64,000 nt of DNA from Stenotrophomonas maltophilia (lineage in GTDB: Bacteria > Pseudomonadota > Gammaproteobacteria > Xanthomonadales > Xanthomonadaceae). Location: NCBI RefSeq assembly GCF_006974125.1, contig NZ_CP037858.1, positions 2,356,001-2,420,000 on the forward strand, written 5' to 3'. The notes beneath the pieces were generated by a model. The model searched no databases. It had not been told where the DNA came from and saw nothing but the letters and a program-made list of their open reading frames with translations. A program made the position numbers and the translations under genes. Positions 9,886 through 18,375 of this stretch are shown in pieces. Numbering within the stretch: the stretch's first letter is position 1; each line of letters starts with the position of its first letter.

Positions 9886-10439
9886 CGGTCCTGCCCGGCC
9901 ATATCGATCGATTCGATGCGCAGCGCATAGCCTTCGGCACGGTTGTCCAGCTGCACGCTGCCATCGTCCAGGCGCTGCAGCTGCAGCCACACCGTGCCGT
10001 CACGCGACAGGCGGCGCTGGTGGCCGTCGTCGCTGACCTCCCAGCCGGCCGGCAGCGCGGCGGCGATGGCCGCGGTCGGCCACAGCGCGAACTGCAGGTC
10101 ATCCAGCACACGCTCGGCACGTACCTGCGGCGGCAGCCACGGCGCGCGCTGCTGGGTCAGCTGCTGGCCGTCCCATTGCAGGCGCACGCCGGTCTGGCCC
10201 ATCGCCTGCACCGCCAGCTGCACCTGCTGTGCATCGGCTTCCAGCAGAGCGTCGAGGTCGCGCTCATGTGTGCCGAAGCGGAAATGCAGCTGCTGCTGCA
10301 ATGCCAGCGGCGTCGGCAGGCTGGCCGGCGACAGGCGCAGCGGCGGCAGTTCCACCAATGGCTTGGGCATGCGGCCGGCACAGGCGGCCAGCAGCAGGCA
10401 CAGCAGCAGTGCGGTGGTACGGGCGATCAGGCGCTGCAC
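9882..10439 (-). CDS. DUF3261-type lipoprotein of the aryl polyene operon
   Basis: 185 residues. A lipoprotein signal peptide ends in the lipobox LLAAC (MQRLIARTTALLLCLLLAAC), so the mature protein starts at Cys20. The rest is soluble and carries no catalytic motif I recognise (WEVSDDGHQRRLSRDG, ALRIESIDMAG near the end). DUF3261 lipoproteins are regular members of aryl polyene clusters and are thought to assist pigment export or insertion in the outer membrane together with the LolA-like and MMPL proteins. It overlaps the flavoprotein gene by 13 bp and the ketosynthase by 4 bp. Confidence 0.75.
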   Translation of the reverse strand: MQRLIARTTALLLCLLLAACAGRMPKPLVELPPLRLSPASLPTPLALQQQLHFRFGTHERDLDALLEADAQQVQLAVQAMGQTGVRLQWDGQQLTQQRAPWLPPQVRAERVLDDLQFALWPTAAIAAALPAGWEVSDDGHQRRLSRDGTVWLQLQRLDDGSVQLDNRAEGYALRIESIDMAGQDR

Positions 10440-11677
10440 AGCTGCTCCAGTACGCGCATGCGGCGGCCGCTTTCGTCGGCCACATACGGGTTGTTGGTGT
10501 CCCAGGCGTAGCCGGCCAGGATGGAACTGATCATGTCGCGCACTTCGGGCTGCTGCTGCGGGTGGTAAATGATCTTCTGGAAGCCGCCCTCGTACCAGCT
10601 TTCGACAAAGCGGCGGAAAGTCTTCACGCCGGCGCGCAGCGGGATCGAGAACTCGGCTTCCCAGTCGACGGTTTCACCGGCATAGCGGCGCGCCAGGCAT
10701 TCGCTGGCCAGCTGCGCGGACTTGAAGGCGATGGTGACGCCGGAGGAGAACACCGGGTCGAGGAACTCGCCGGCATTGCCCAGCAGCGCGTAGCCCGGGC
10801 CCCACAGCGAACTGACGTTGGCCGAGTATCCGGTGATGCGCCGCACCGGCAGCACTGCCCATTCGGCGTTGGCCAGCAGGCGGGTCAGGTTCGGGTCCTC
10901 GCCGACGATGGCCTGCAGCTTCTGCAGGTCGTCTCCTTCATAGCGCTCGAAGAACGACGGCTCGGCGACCACGCCCAGCGAGCAGCAGCCGTTGGAGAAC
11001 GGGATCGTCCAGTACCAGACGTCGATGTGTTCGGGGTGGGTGGTGATCAGGATCTTGTTGCGGTCGAAGTCCGCTTCGGCCGGAATGTTGTCGCGCACGT
11101 GGCAGAAGATCGCACCGCGCACCGGGAAGTTGGACGGCGATTCCAGCTGCAGCAGGCGCGGCAGCAGGCGCGCGAAGCCCGATGCGTCGAGGATGAAATC
11201 GGCCTCGATGCGGTATTCGCTGCCATCCGGGCGCCGCACGGTCACCGCCGGCTGCTCGCCCGCTTCGACCGACAGCACTTCGTCGCCAAAGCGCAGCGTG
11301 GTGCCCATGCGCTCGGCACCCCGCGCCAGCACGTTGTCGAAGTCGGCGCGCTGCACCTGGTAGGTGGTGCCCCAGCCCGGCGAGAACTTCTTCCTGAAGT
11401 CGAACGCCGTGCGCGCCTCGCCATGCACGAAGGCGGCGCCGTTCTTGTGCTGGAACCCCGCTTCGACCACGTCCTGCAACAGGCCGGCAGCCTCGATGTA
11501 CTCCATGCTCTGCGGCAGCAGGCTTTCGCCGATGGAGAAGCGCGGGAACTGCTGGCGCTCCAGCATCAGCACCTGGCGGCCCTGCCGGCGCAGCATCGCC
11601 GCGGCCACGGAACCGGCCGGTCCGGCACCGATGATCAGGATTTCAGTACGTTCGACAGCATCCACAGCAGTGTTCAT
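10427..11677 (-). CDS. FAD-dependent halogenase-like oxidoreductase of the aryl polyene operon
   Basis: 416 residues. N-terminal dinucleotide-binding motif ILIIGAGPAGSVAA (13-26), then FPRFSIGES (44-52), typical of the tryptophan-halogenase/geranylgeranyl-reductase superfamily. The motif WYWTIP at 221-226 matches the WxWxIP signature of flavin-dependent halogenases, and Lys78 in FQHKNGAAF sits where those enzymes have a catalytic lysine region. Xanthomonadins of Xanthomonas are brominated aryl polyenes, so ring halogenation is a plausible role. A monooxygenase or reductase role cannot be excluded. Cytoplasmic or membrane-associated; needs a flavin reductase not encoded here. Confidence 0.8.
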   Translation of the reverse strand: MNTAVDAVERTEILIIGAGPAGSVAAAMLRRQGRQVLMLERQQFPRFSIGESLLPQSMEYIEAAGLLQDVVEAGFQHKNGAAFVHGEARTAFDFRKKFSPGWGTTYQVQRADFDNVLARGAERMGTTLRFGDEVLSVEAGEQPAVTVRRPDGSEYRIEADFILDASGFARLLPRLLQLESPSNFPVRGAIFCHVRDNIPAEADFDRNKILITTHPEHIDVWYWTIPFSNGCCSLGVVAEPSFFERYEGDDLQKLQAIVGEDPNLTRLLANAEWAVLPVRRITGYSANVSSLWGPGYALLGNAGEFLDPVFSSGVTIAFKSAQLASECLARRYAGETVDWEAEFSIPLRAGVKTFRRFVESWYEGGFQKIIYHPQQQPEVRDMISSILAGYAWDTNNPYVADESGRRMRVLEQLCSA

Positions 11678-11730
11678 CGGTGCGTCCTTGTTGCTCGATC
11701 AGGTGGAAAGAAGGAAGTCGGAAAACAGGC

Positions 11731-14085
11731 TCAGGCCGGCGGCAGATCGTGCGGCGGCGGCCGGAACAGCGGCGAGATCAGCCAGACCAGGCCGATGCCG
11801 AACAACAGGGTCAGGCCGAACGCGCGCAGCGCCGGGGTCTGCGACAGGCCCAGCAGGCCGAACGACAGCCAGGTGCTGGCCGCACCCACGCACACCGCCA
11901 GCCAGGCACTGGCATCGCCGCGGTGCTCGATCAGGAAGATGCCGTAGTCGATGCCCATGCCCAGCAGCAGCATCAGGGCCAGCACGTTGAACAGCTGCAG
12001 CGGCTGGCCGAACAGGCCCAGCAGGCCCAGGGTGAGCGCGCCGGCGATCAGGGTCGGTGCGAACACGCGCCAGGCCTGGCGGCGGTAGCGCAGCCACAGC
12101 GCACCGAATACCAGCGCGATGCCGACCAGCAGCAGCCCGCCCATCAGCTTGCGGTAGTGGCCCAGCAGCTTGGAGAAATCTGACGTGCGGTCGACCCAGC
12201 GCACGCCAGGCAGGCCTTCGGCGGCAGCTTCCAGCGTGGCCAGGGCATCGGCGCGCGACAGGTCATCGACCATCACCACGCTGATCATCTGTCCACCGAC
12301 CTCACCCACCCACAGGTGGCGGAACGGCTGCGAGGCCGGCGAGGCCAGGAAGGCTTCGGCGGTGAGCGGCGCTGCGGCGAACTGCGGTCGCTGCAGCGGC
12401 TCGCCCACGGCCTCGGACACGGCCGACAGCACGCCGGGTTCCACCTTCGCGGTCAGCGCAGCATCGGCCTGCTGGCGTGCCGGTGACGGCAGCCAATCGC
12501 TGATGGCGCGGTAGCCGCCGATGCGTTTGTCATCGGCCAGTGCACGCAGGCGCTCGGTCAATGCCTCTTCACGCTGCAGCAGCTGCGCGGCATCGGCACC
12601 CTGCACCAGGTAGAACTGCGCCGGGCTGGGCATGCCCAGCAGCTGGCTCAGGCGGATCTGCTGCGCCATCAATGCCGGGGGCGAGGACTGCAGGCTGCGC
12701 AGGTCATCGTTGCTCTGCAGGCGCGCGATGCCGATGGCAGACAGTGCCAGCGTGATCACCACGAACATCGTCACCGCGCGGCGGCCATGCAGGCGCGGGA
12801 AGCGCTCCAGCGTGTTGCCCAGCCACTGCGAGAAGCGGGTCTGGCGGATCTCGCCGCCATCCAGCCACGGGAACCAGAAGATGACCGTGAGGAACGCCGC
12901 GGCCAGGCCTACCACCGAGAACAGCGCCATCTGGCGCAGGCCGGGGAACGGGGCCAGGCCCAACGCGAGGTAGGCCAGCGCACTGGTCAGCAGGGCCAGC
13001 CACAGGCCGGGCAGCAGATGCCGCAGCAGCTTCCAGCGACGGTCGGCCGGTTCGGCCTGGCGCGACGCAAACCAGTGGATGCCGTAGTCCTCCGCTACGC
13101 CCACCAGCGATGCGCCGAACACGAGGGTCAGCACGTGCACCTTGCCGAATACCAGCACGGTCACCGCCAGTGCCACGCCGCAGCCGATCAGCAGCGAGGC
13201 GGCCACCAGCAGGATCGGGCGCAGCGAACGGAACGCCAGCCACACCAGTAACAGTACCGCGGCCAGTGAACCCCAACCGATCGTGTTGATTTCCTGGTTG
13301 GCCTGCACCGCCGCCGCTTCAGCATGCAGCGGCACGCCGGCATGCAGGATTTCCAGCTCCGGCGCTGCGGCCTTGGCCGCTGTTCCGGCCCGCTCCAGCA
13401 GGCCATCAAGATGGCGCTCGCCATCGAGCTGGAATGCCGACCCCGGCGTATCGAACTGCAGCACCGCCCAATGCTTGCCTTCGGCTTCAAGCAGGCCATC
13501 ATCACCCAGCCGCAACCCCGAACCCTGCGCCTGCTGCTGCCACCATTGCGGCCACAGCGACAACGGGTCCTGCCGCCAGTCGGTCAGGCGCGGCGCACCC
13601 ATCGGGCCGTACAGCGCGGCCAGCGCCTGCTCGGCCAGCGCACCGGTTTCAGTACTCTGCAGCTGGTCACGCTGGGCCGGCGTCAACAGGCGGTCGCGGT
13701 ACGGCGCGTAGAACGCGCGCGCCTCGTCGAACCAGCCTTCGATGGACCCGCTGGGCACCAGCAATGCACTGTCGGCATCGGCAGCCATGGCCGCAGCGAA
13801 CGCGGCCTGCGCCCGCTTGGCGGCGGCGCCGTCCTGGCTGCCGAGCAGCACCACCACCTGCCGCGAGCTGCCGTCGGCGATGCGCCGGGTGACGTCGCTC
13901 AACAGGCGATCATGCGCATCCTGCGGCAGCAGCGCGAGGATGTCGGTGTCGATCCGCGACTCCTGGCTCCACAGGCGCCACTGCTGCGCGCCCATCACCA
14001 GCAGCACCAGCAGCCAGGCGATGCCCAGCCAGTGCCACCAGCGCCGCAACCGGTCCGGTGCGTTCGATGCTGCACCCTCACTCAA
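11731..14085 (-). CDS. MMPL/RND-type aryl polyene (xanthomonadin) exporter
   Basis: 784 residues with the MMPL layout: one N-terminal helix (LGIAWLLVLLVMGAQ), a large periplasmic loop, a block of about five helices from residue 265 to 420, a second loop, and a final helical block from about 655 to the end. The segment VLTLVFGASLVGVAEDYGIH carries an acidic residue in a helix, as in proton-driven MMPL pumps; the same position in the second half is GMGIDYGIF. It is expected to move the finished aryl polyene lipid across the inner membrane. The start is TTG 14085, overlapping the LolA-like gene by 8 bp. Confidence 0.87.
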   Translation of the reverse strand: MSEGAASNAPDRLRRWWHWLGIAWLLVLLVMGAQQWRLWSQESRIDTDILALLPQDAHDRLLSDVTRRIADGSSRQVVVLLGSQDGAAAKRAQAAFAAAMAADADSALLVPSGSIEGWFDEARAFYAPYRDRLLTPAQRDQLQSTETGALAEQALAALYGPMGAPRLTDWRQDPLSLWPQWWQQQAQGSGLRLGDDGLLEAEGKHWAVLQFDTPGSAFQLDGERHLDGLLERAGTAAKAAAPELEILHAGVPLHAEAAAVQANQEINTIGWGSLAAVLLLVWLAFRSLRPILLVAASLLIGCGVALAVTVLVFGKVHVLTLVFGASLVGVAEDYGIHWFASRQAEPADRRWKLLRHLLPGLWLALLTSALAYLALGLAPFPGLRQMALFSVVGLAAAFLTVIFWFPWLDGGEIRQTRFSQWLGNTLERFPRLHGRRAVTMFVVITLALSAIGIARLQSNDDLRSLQSSPPALMAQQIRLSQLLGMPSPAQFYLVQGADAAQLLQREEALTERLRALADDKRIGGYRAISDWLPSPARQQADAALTAKVEPGVLSAVSEAVGEPLQRPQFAAAPLTAEAFLASPASQPFRHLWVGEVGGQMISVVMVDDLSRADALATLEAAAEGLPGVRWVDRTSDFSKLLGHYRKLMGGLLLVGIALVFGALWLRYRRQAWRVFAPTLIAGALTLGLLGLFGQPLQLFNVLALMLLLGMGIDYGIFLIEHRGDASAWLAVCVGAASTWLSFGLLGLSQTPALRAFGLTLLFGIGLVWLISPLFRPPPHDLPPA

Positions 14086-14701
14086 AGCGGCGCGCCTCGT
14101 CGGCGTTGAGCGTGGCCGGTGCCTCGCTCAATGCGCTGAACTGGATCTGCGTGCGGTCCTTGTTGGCCTCGACGATCTCGACCTGGCGCACGTAGCGGTC
14201 ACCCTGCAGGGTCAGCGACTGGAAGGCCTTGGCCAGCATCGCCGACTTCGGCGTCAGCCGCAGTCGCCAGCCCTGCCCTTCACGGCTGGCCGCCACGTTG
14301 AACTGGCTGGACAGCGCCTGCACGTCGCCGCTCATCAGCGCGAACATGATCGCGTTGACCGAACGCATCGCCGGCTGCTGCCGTGCATCGAGCTCGACAC
14401 GGGTGCTGCCATCGCGCTGGCGGCTGAGGATGCGGTCGGCGGTGACCACCACTTCGGAGGGGAACGGCTTGAGCGTGGTCCAGATCACGCCGTGCTGGCG
14501 CGCGACCACGAACCGGCCCTGCGAGCGCAACGGGTTCTTGAAGCCGCTGACCTGCTTTTCCTGGCTGAACTGGCCACGCAGTACATCCGGCCGCGCCACC
14601 GCCTGGGTGATCGCATCGATGGCGGGGTCGGCGGCCTGCACGCGCGGTGCGGCAACGAGCATCAGCGCGCACAGCAGCACGCTCGGAAGACGGGCAAACA
14701 T
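14078..14701 (-). CDS. LolA-like outer-membrane lipid carrier of the aryl polyene operon
   Basis: 207 residues. Start chosen at ATG 14701, directly before a signal peptide (MFARLPSVLLCALMLVAAPRVQA). The mature region has LRGQFSQEKQVSGFKNPLRSQG, which matches the LolA pattern of a GxF.Q.K......L.S.G stretch, and WTTLKPFPSEVVV. LolA carries lipids across the periplasm; here the cargo is probably the aryl polyene lipid, not lipoproteins. The gene lies 2 bp after the thioesterase stop and overlaps the exporter start. Confidence 0.8.
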   Translation of the reverse strand: MFARLPSVLLCALMLVAAPRVQAADPAIDAITQAVARPDVLRGQFSQEKQVSGFKNPLRSQGRFVVARQHGVIWTTLKPFPSEVVVTADRILSRQRDGSTRVELDARQQPAMRSVNAIMFALMSGDVQALSSQFNVAASREGQGWRLRLTPKSAMLAKAFQSLTLQGDRYVRQVEIVEANKDRTQIQFSALSEAPATLNADEARRFE

Positions 14702-14703
14702 GT

Positions 14704-15135
14704 TCACGGCGCAGGCACTCCCAGGCGTTCCCACAGTACCGGCGGGCACTGGTACAGCATTTCCTTGCTGGCCGCGTCCACCGCGACCTGGATGGTCATC
14801 GCGTGGGTCAGCACCTGGCCACTCTGCGCATCGACGATTTCGTACTCGATCTTCAGCCGGTTCTCCCATTCCACGATGCGCGCGATCACGCGCAGCGCCT
14901 GGTTGAACAGCAGCGGGCGCACGTACTTCACCCGCGCATCGACCACCGGCCACAGGTAGCCCGATTCGAGCATCTGCGGGTAGTCGTAGTCGTAGCGCCC
15001 GAGCAGCGCGCAGCGCGCGATCTCGAAGTACTTGAAGTAGTTGCCATGCCAGACCACGTTCATCGGATCGCAGTCATGGAAGGCGGGGGTCAGCGCAATC
15101 TCGCCGACCCGTTCGATGGCCTCATTCACCGGCAT
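14704..15135 (-). CDS. Acyl-CoA/ACP thioesterase, 4-hydroxybenzoyl-CoA type
   Basis: 143 residues of the hotdog thioesterase family. The motif FHDCDPMNVVWHGNYFKYFE contains the acidic/Asp active-site region (D-x-x-x-x-x-x-H-x-N-Y) of the 4-hydroxybenzoyl-CoA thioesterase class. The start ATG 15135 lies inside the end of the ammonia-lyase gene (14-bp overlap), giving coupling. Such thioesterases are common in aryl polyene clusters (apeK position) and may release stalled intermediates or the final chain. Confidence 0.85.
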   Translation of the reverse strand: MPVNEAIERVGEIALTPAFHDCDPMNVVWHGNYFKYFEIARCALLGRYDYDYPQMLESGYLWPVVDARVKYVRPLLFNQALRVIARIVEWENRLKIEYEIVDAQSGQVLTHAMTIQVAVDAASKEMLYQCPPVLWERLGVPAP

Positions 15136-16672
15136 ACAGCTCCCAACGTTGCGCGCGGATCTCCACCAGCAGTTCCCGCAGTTCGCGATCCAGCGCGCGG
15201 TCTTCTTCAACCAGGGCGATGCGCTGCCCCAGGTCGGCGTACATGTCGGCCAGACTGCCATGCAGCTGCGCGTTCAGGCCAACCCGTTCGCGCAGCGCCA
15301 GGCCCTGGCGGGCGGCGATCAGCATCGCGGCCACCACCTGTTCGGTCAGCTCGATCACGCGCAGGCAGTCGCGCGCGGCGATGGTGCCCATGCTGACCTT
15401 GTCCTGGTTGTGGCACTCGGTGGAACGCGAAAACACGCTGGCCGGCATGGTCTGCTTCAGCGCTTCGGCCGTCCAGGCCGACACGCTGATCTGCAGCGCC
15501 TTCAGGCCATGGTTGATGGCCGCGCGCGGGCCGGTGGCCGCCGACAGGTTGGCCGGCAGGCCATGGTTGTAACGGGCATCGACCACCAGCGCCAGCTGCC
15601 GGTCGAGCAGGTCGGCAACGTTGGCCACGGTGTTCTTCAGGGTGTCCATCGCCAGCGCGATGTGGCCACCGTAGAAGTGGCCGCCATGCAGGATGCGCTC
15701 GCCGTCGGCATCGATCAGCGGGTTGTCGTTGGCGCTGTTCAGTTCGGTTTCGATCAGCTGGCGCAGGAACGGCAGGCTGTCCTCCAGCACGCCGATCACA
15801 TGCGGCGCGCAGCGCAGCGAATAGCGGTCCTGCAGGCGCTGTTCATTGCGCGGCGGACGCTCGCTGTGCAGGTCGCTGCGCAGGCGCGCGGCGATGCGGC
15901 CCTGGCCCGGGTGCGGCTTGGCCGCGAACAGGGTTTCGTCGAAGTGGTGCGCGTTGCCGTCGCTGGCCAGCACGTTGAACGCGGTCAGGCGCGTGGCCAT
16001 GCGCGCCAGGTAATCGGCGCGCTGCCAGGCCAGGCAGGCCAGGCCGGTCATCACCGCGGTGCCGTTCATGATCGCCAGGCCTTCCTTTGGCCGCAGCTTC
16101 AGCGGGGTCATGCCGATCTTCGCCAGCACCGGGCCGGCCGGTTGCACCTGGCCTTCGAACAGTACCTCGCGCTCACCGCACAGCACCGCGGCCACGTACG
16201 ACAGCGGGGTCAGGTCGCCACTGGCGCCCACCGAGCCTTCGGCCGGAATCATCGGCAGCACGTCGTGCTGCAGCAGCGTGGCCAGGCCTTCCAGCAGCGG
16301 CACGCTGACGCCGGACATGCCGCGCACCAGCGACGCCAGGCGCGCCGCCAGCACCGCACGGGTCTCGACCGGGTCCAGGTAACGGCCCAGGCCGCAGCCG
16401 TGGTAGGTGTACAGGTGGTGCGGCAGCTCGGCCACCAGCGCCGGCGGAATATTCACCGTGCACGAGTCGCCATAGCCGGTGGTTACACCGTAGATCACGC
16501 CGTCCTCGCGCAGCAGGCGGTCGAGGAAGTCGGCACCGCGCTGGATGTGCGCGCGGAACGCCGGCGCGTCGCTCAGTGCGGCCTCGCACTGGCGCTTGGC
16601 CAGGGCAACCACGTCTTCGATGGTCAACGGTGCATCGCCAAAGCGGCACACGGGTACGGCGTCAGTCGTCAT
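15122..16672 (-). CDS. Aromatic amino acid ammonia-lyase (HAL/PAL/TAL family)
   Basis: 516 residues, the size of bacterial histidine/tyrosine ammonia-lyases. The MIO cofactor triad Ala150-Ser151-Gly152 is intact in GSVGASGDLTPLSY, and Tyr61 in YGVTTGYGDS is the catalytic-tyrosine motif. NSANDNPL and QDKVSMGT near the centre and C-terminus are also family signatures. In context it probably supplies an aromatic acrylate starter (such as 4-coumarate from tyrosine) rather than degrading histidine; no hut genes are nearby. The specificity pocket reads LYTYHGCG, which is neither a plain HAL nor a plain TAL pocket to my eye, so the substrate is uncertain. Confidence 0.85.
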   Translation of the reverse strand: MTTDAVPVCRFGDAPLTIEDVVALAKRQCEAALSDAPAFRAHIQRGADFLDRLLREDGVIYGVTTGYGDSCTVNIPPALVAELPHHLYTYHGCGLGRYLDPVETRAVLAARLASLVRGMSGVSVPLLEGLATLLQHDVLPMIPAEGSVGASGDLTPLSYVAAVLCGEREVLFEGQVQPAGPVLAKIGMTPLKLRPKEGLAIMNGTAVMTGLACLAWQRADYLARMATRLTAFNVLASDGNAHHFDETLFAAKPHPGQGRIAARLRSDLHSERPPRNEQRLQDRYSLRCAPHVIGVLEDSLPFLRQLIETELNSANDNPLIDADGERILHGGHFYGGHIALAMDTLKNTVANVADLLDRQLALVVDARYNHGLPANLSAATGPRAAINHGLKALQISVSAWTAEALKQTMPASVFSRSTECHNQDKVSMGTIAARDCLRVIELTEQVVAAMLIAARQGLALRERVGLNAQLHGSLADMYADLGQRIALVEEDRALDRELRELLVEIRAQRWELYAGE

Positions 16673-17603
16673 GCGGAGCCTGATCCCAGAAGGGGAAGAA
16701 ATTGAACCAGTCCAACGGGGACTGGATGACCTGGAGTTCCAGCCAGCGCGCGAAGCGCTGTGCCTGTTCGGCCAGTGCCGCGTCGCGTGAGCCACGCGGC
16801 AGCACGATGCGTTCGGCGAACTGTTCAAACGCCACGCGATAGCCCTCGCCCTGGTGCAGGCAGGCCATGGTGTAGACCGGGCAACCCAGCGCGGCAGCGA
16901 GTACATAGGCGCCGATCGGGAACGGCGCGCGGTGGCCAAGGAAATCGGCGGTGACGCTGCGGCCGCCCTGCACCGGCGTGCGGTCGCCGACGATGGCGAC
17001 GAAGCCACCCGCCGCCACGCGCTCGGCCAGCATCATCGCCGTGGCCGGGCCCATTTCGGTTACCTGCACCAGTTCCACCGCCGCCAGCGGGTCCAACCGC
17101 TGCAGCAGGCGGTTGAAGCGCTGCGCATGCGCGGTGTGCACCAGCACGGTGATGCGGAACCCCGGCACCTGTTCGGCCAGCACCTGGCACAGTTCCAGGC
17201 AGCCGATGTGCGCGGTCAGGATCAGCCCGCCTTCGCGGCGCGCGATCTTTTCAAGCACCAGGTCGCGATGCAGGTGGATGCGCTCGGCCGGATAGCGCCC
17301 GCCCAGGCCGAGGATCTTGTCCAGCATCGTGTCGGCGAAGGCGAAGAAGTGGCGCAGGCTGTCGCGCCGGGTCGGCGCACGGCCGAGCGCGCCGCTGTGT
17401 GCCTGCAACCGCTGCAGGTACTGCATCGAGGCCTGGCGACCGACGCGGTTGCCCAGCCAATGGCAGGCCACCACCGGCCACACGCACAGGCGGAACGGCC
17501 AGCGCCCGAACCAGCGGTGCACCCAGCACAGGAACAGCACGCCGGCCACCGACGTGGATTCGCCGATGTCGGCCCAGTGTGGGGCGCCCTGCGCGGCCGC
17601 CAT
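16662..17603 (-). CDS. LpxL/HtrB-like acyltransferase of the aryl polyene operon
   Basis: 313 residues. Start ATG 17603, one base after the glycosyltransferase stop. An N-terminal hydrophobic segment (TSVAGVLFLCWVHRWFGRW) is followed by the HX4E-type acyltransferase motif in ILTAHIGCLELCQ and by VAIVGDRTPVQGG, both characteristic of lipid A lauroyl/myristoyl acyltransferases. It likely attaches a fatty or aryl polyene acyl group to the head-group scaffold on the inner membrane. In some clusters this domain is fused to the glycosyltransferase; here they are separate genes. Confidence 0.85.
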   Translation of the reverse strand: MAAAQGAPHWADIGESTSVAGVLFLCWVHRWFGRWPFRLCVWPVVACHWLGNRVGRQASMQYLQRLQAHSGALGRAPTRRDSLRHFFAFADTMLDKILGLGGRYPAERIHLHRDLVLEKIARREGGLILTAHIGCLELCQVLAEQVPGFRITVLVHTAHAQRFNRLLQRLDPLAAVELVQVTEMGPATAMMLAERVAAGGFVAIVGDRTPVQGGRSVTADFLGHRAPFPIGAYVLAAALGCPVYTMACLHQGEGYRVAFEQFAERIVLPRGSRDAALAEQAQRFARWLELQVIQSPLDWFNFFPFWDQAPHDD

Positions 17604-17604
17604 C

Positions 17605-18375
17605 TCAGCACTGCCCCCGCAGGCGGCGCCACAACAGGCGTGGTGCGCGCCAGAGCATGCCGAAGAACAGGCGGGTATGCATGCGGCTGATGCGCACGTT
17701 GTCGCGCCACACATCGAAGTGCGACACCCCATCGGCGGGATAGGTCACGCGCGTGGCCAGGTGCTCGACCGGCAGCTGTCGCCAGTACAGGCGCACCATC
17801 ACTTCGGTATCGAAATCCATGCGGCGGCCGATGGTCTCTTCACCGATCAGGCGCAGCACCGGCGGCAGTGGGTACACGCGGAAGCCGCACATGGTGTCGC
17901 GCAGGTGCAGCGACAGCGTGTTGATCCAGACCCAGATGTGGGTGGCGTAGCGGCCGTACAGGCGCGCCTTCGGAACACTGGCGTCGTAGGCCGGAATGCC
18001 ACAGATCACCGCACCCGGGTGCGCGCGCGCCGCCTCGATGAAGCGCGGCAGGTCGGCGGTATCGTGCTGGCCGTCGGCGTCGATCTGCAGCACGTGGCTG
18101 TAGCCACGCGCAGCGGCTTCGGCGAAACCGGCCAGCATCGCCCCACCCTTGCCCTGGTTGACGTCCAGGCGCAGCAGGTCGACGCCGTGGCGCTGCGCCA
18201 GCGAGCGCAGCACCGCCGCGCACGCCTCATGCGAACCATCATCGACCAGCAGGCACGGAAGGCCGGCGGCCTGCACGCCGTCGACCACCGCCGCGATGGC
18301 GTGCTCGTGGTCGTAGACGGGGATCACCACCAGTGGCGCGAACGCGGCACCGGCAACGGCCGGGTCAGTCCGCAT
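17605..18375 (-). CDS. Family 2 glycosyltransferase of the aryl polyene operon
   Basis: 256 residues. GT-A fold features: PLVVIPVYDHEHAIAAVVDG at the start, LLVDDGSHEACAAV (nucleotide-sugar binding) and the metal-binding DADGQHD, resembling dolichol-phosphate-mannose-synthase-type enzymes. The C-terminal third has NVRISRMHTRLFFGMLWR, which may associate with membrane. Start ATG 18375 overlaps the ligase gene by 11 bp. It probably sets a sugar on the lipid anchor that is esterified with the aryl polyene. Confidence 0.85.
   Translation of the reverse strand: MRTDPAVAGAAFAPLVVIPVYDHEHAIAAVVDGVQAAGLPCLLVDDGSHEACAAVLRSLAQRHGVDLLRLDVNQGKGGAMLAGFAEAAARGYSHVLQIDADGQHDTADLPRFIEAARAHPGAVICGIPAYDASVPKARLYGRYATHIWVWINTLSLHLRDTMCGFRVYPLPPVLRLIGEETIGRRMDFDTEVMVRLYWRQLPVEHLATRVTYPADGVSHFDVWRDNVRISRMHTRLFFGMLWRAPRLLWRRLRGQC

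Noticed and set aside
15122..16672. Histidine degradation (hutH)
   Set aside because: There are no hutU/hutI genes nearby and the gene is embedded in the pigment operon by overlaps on both sides.
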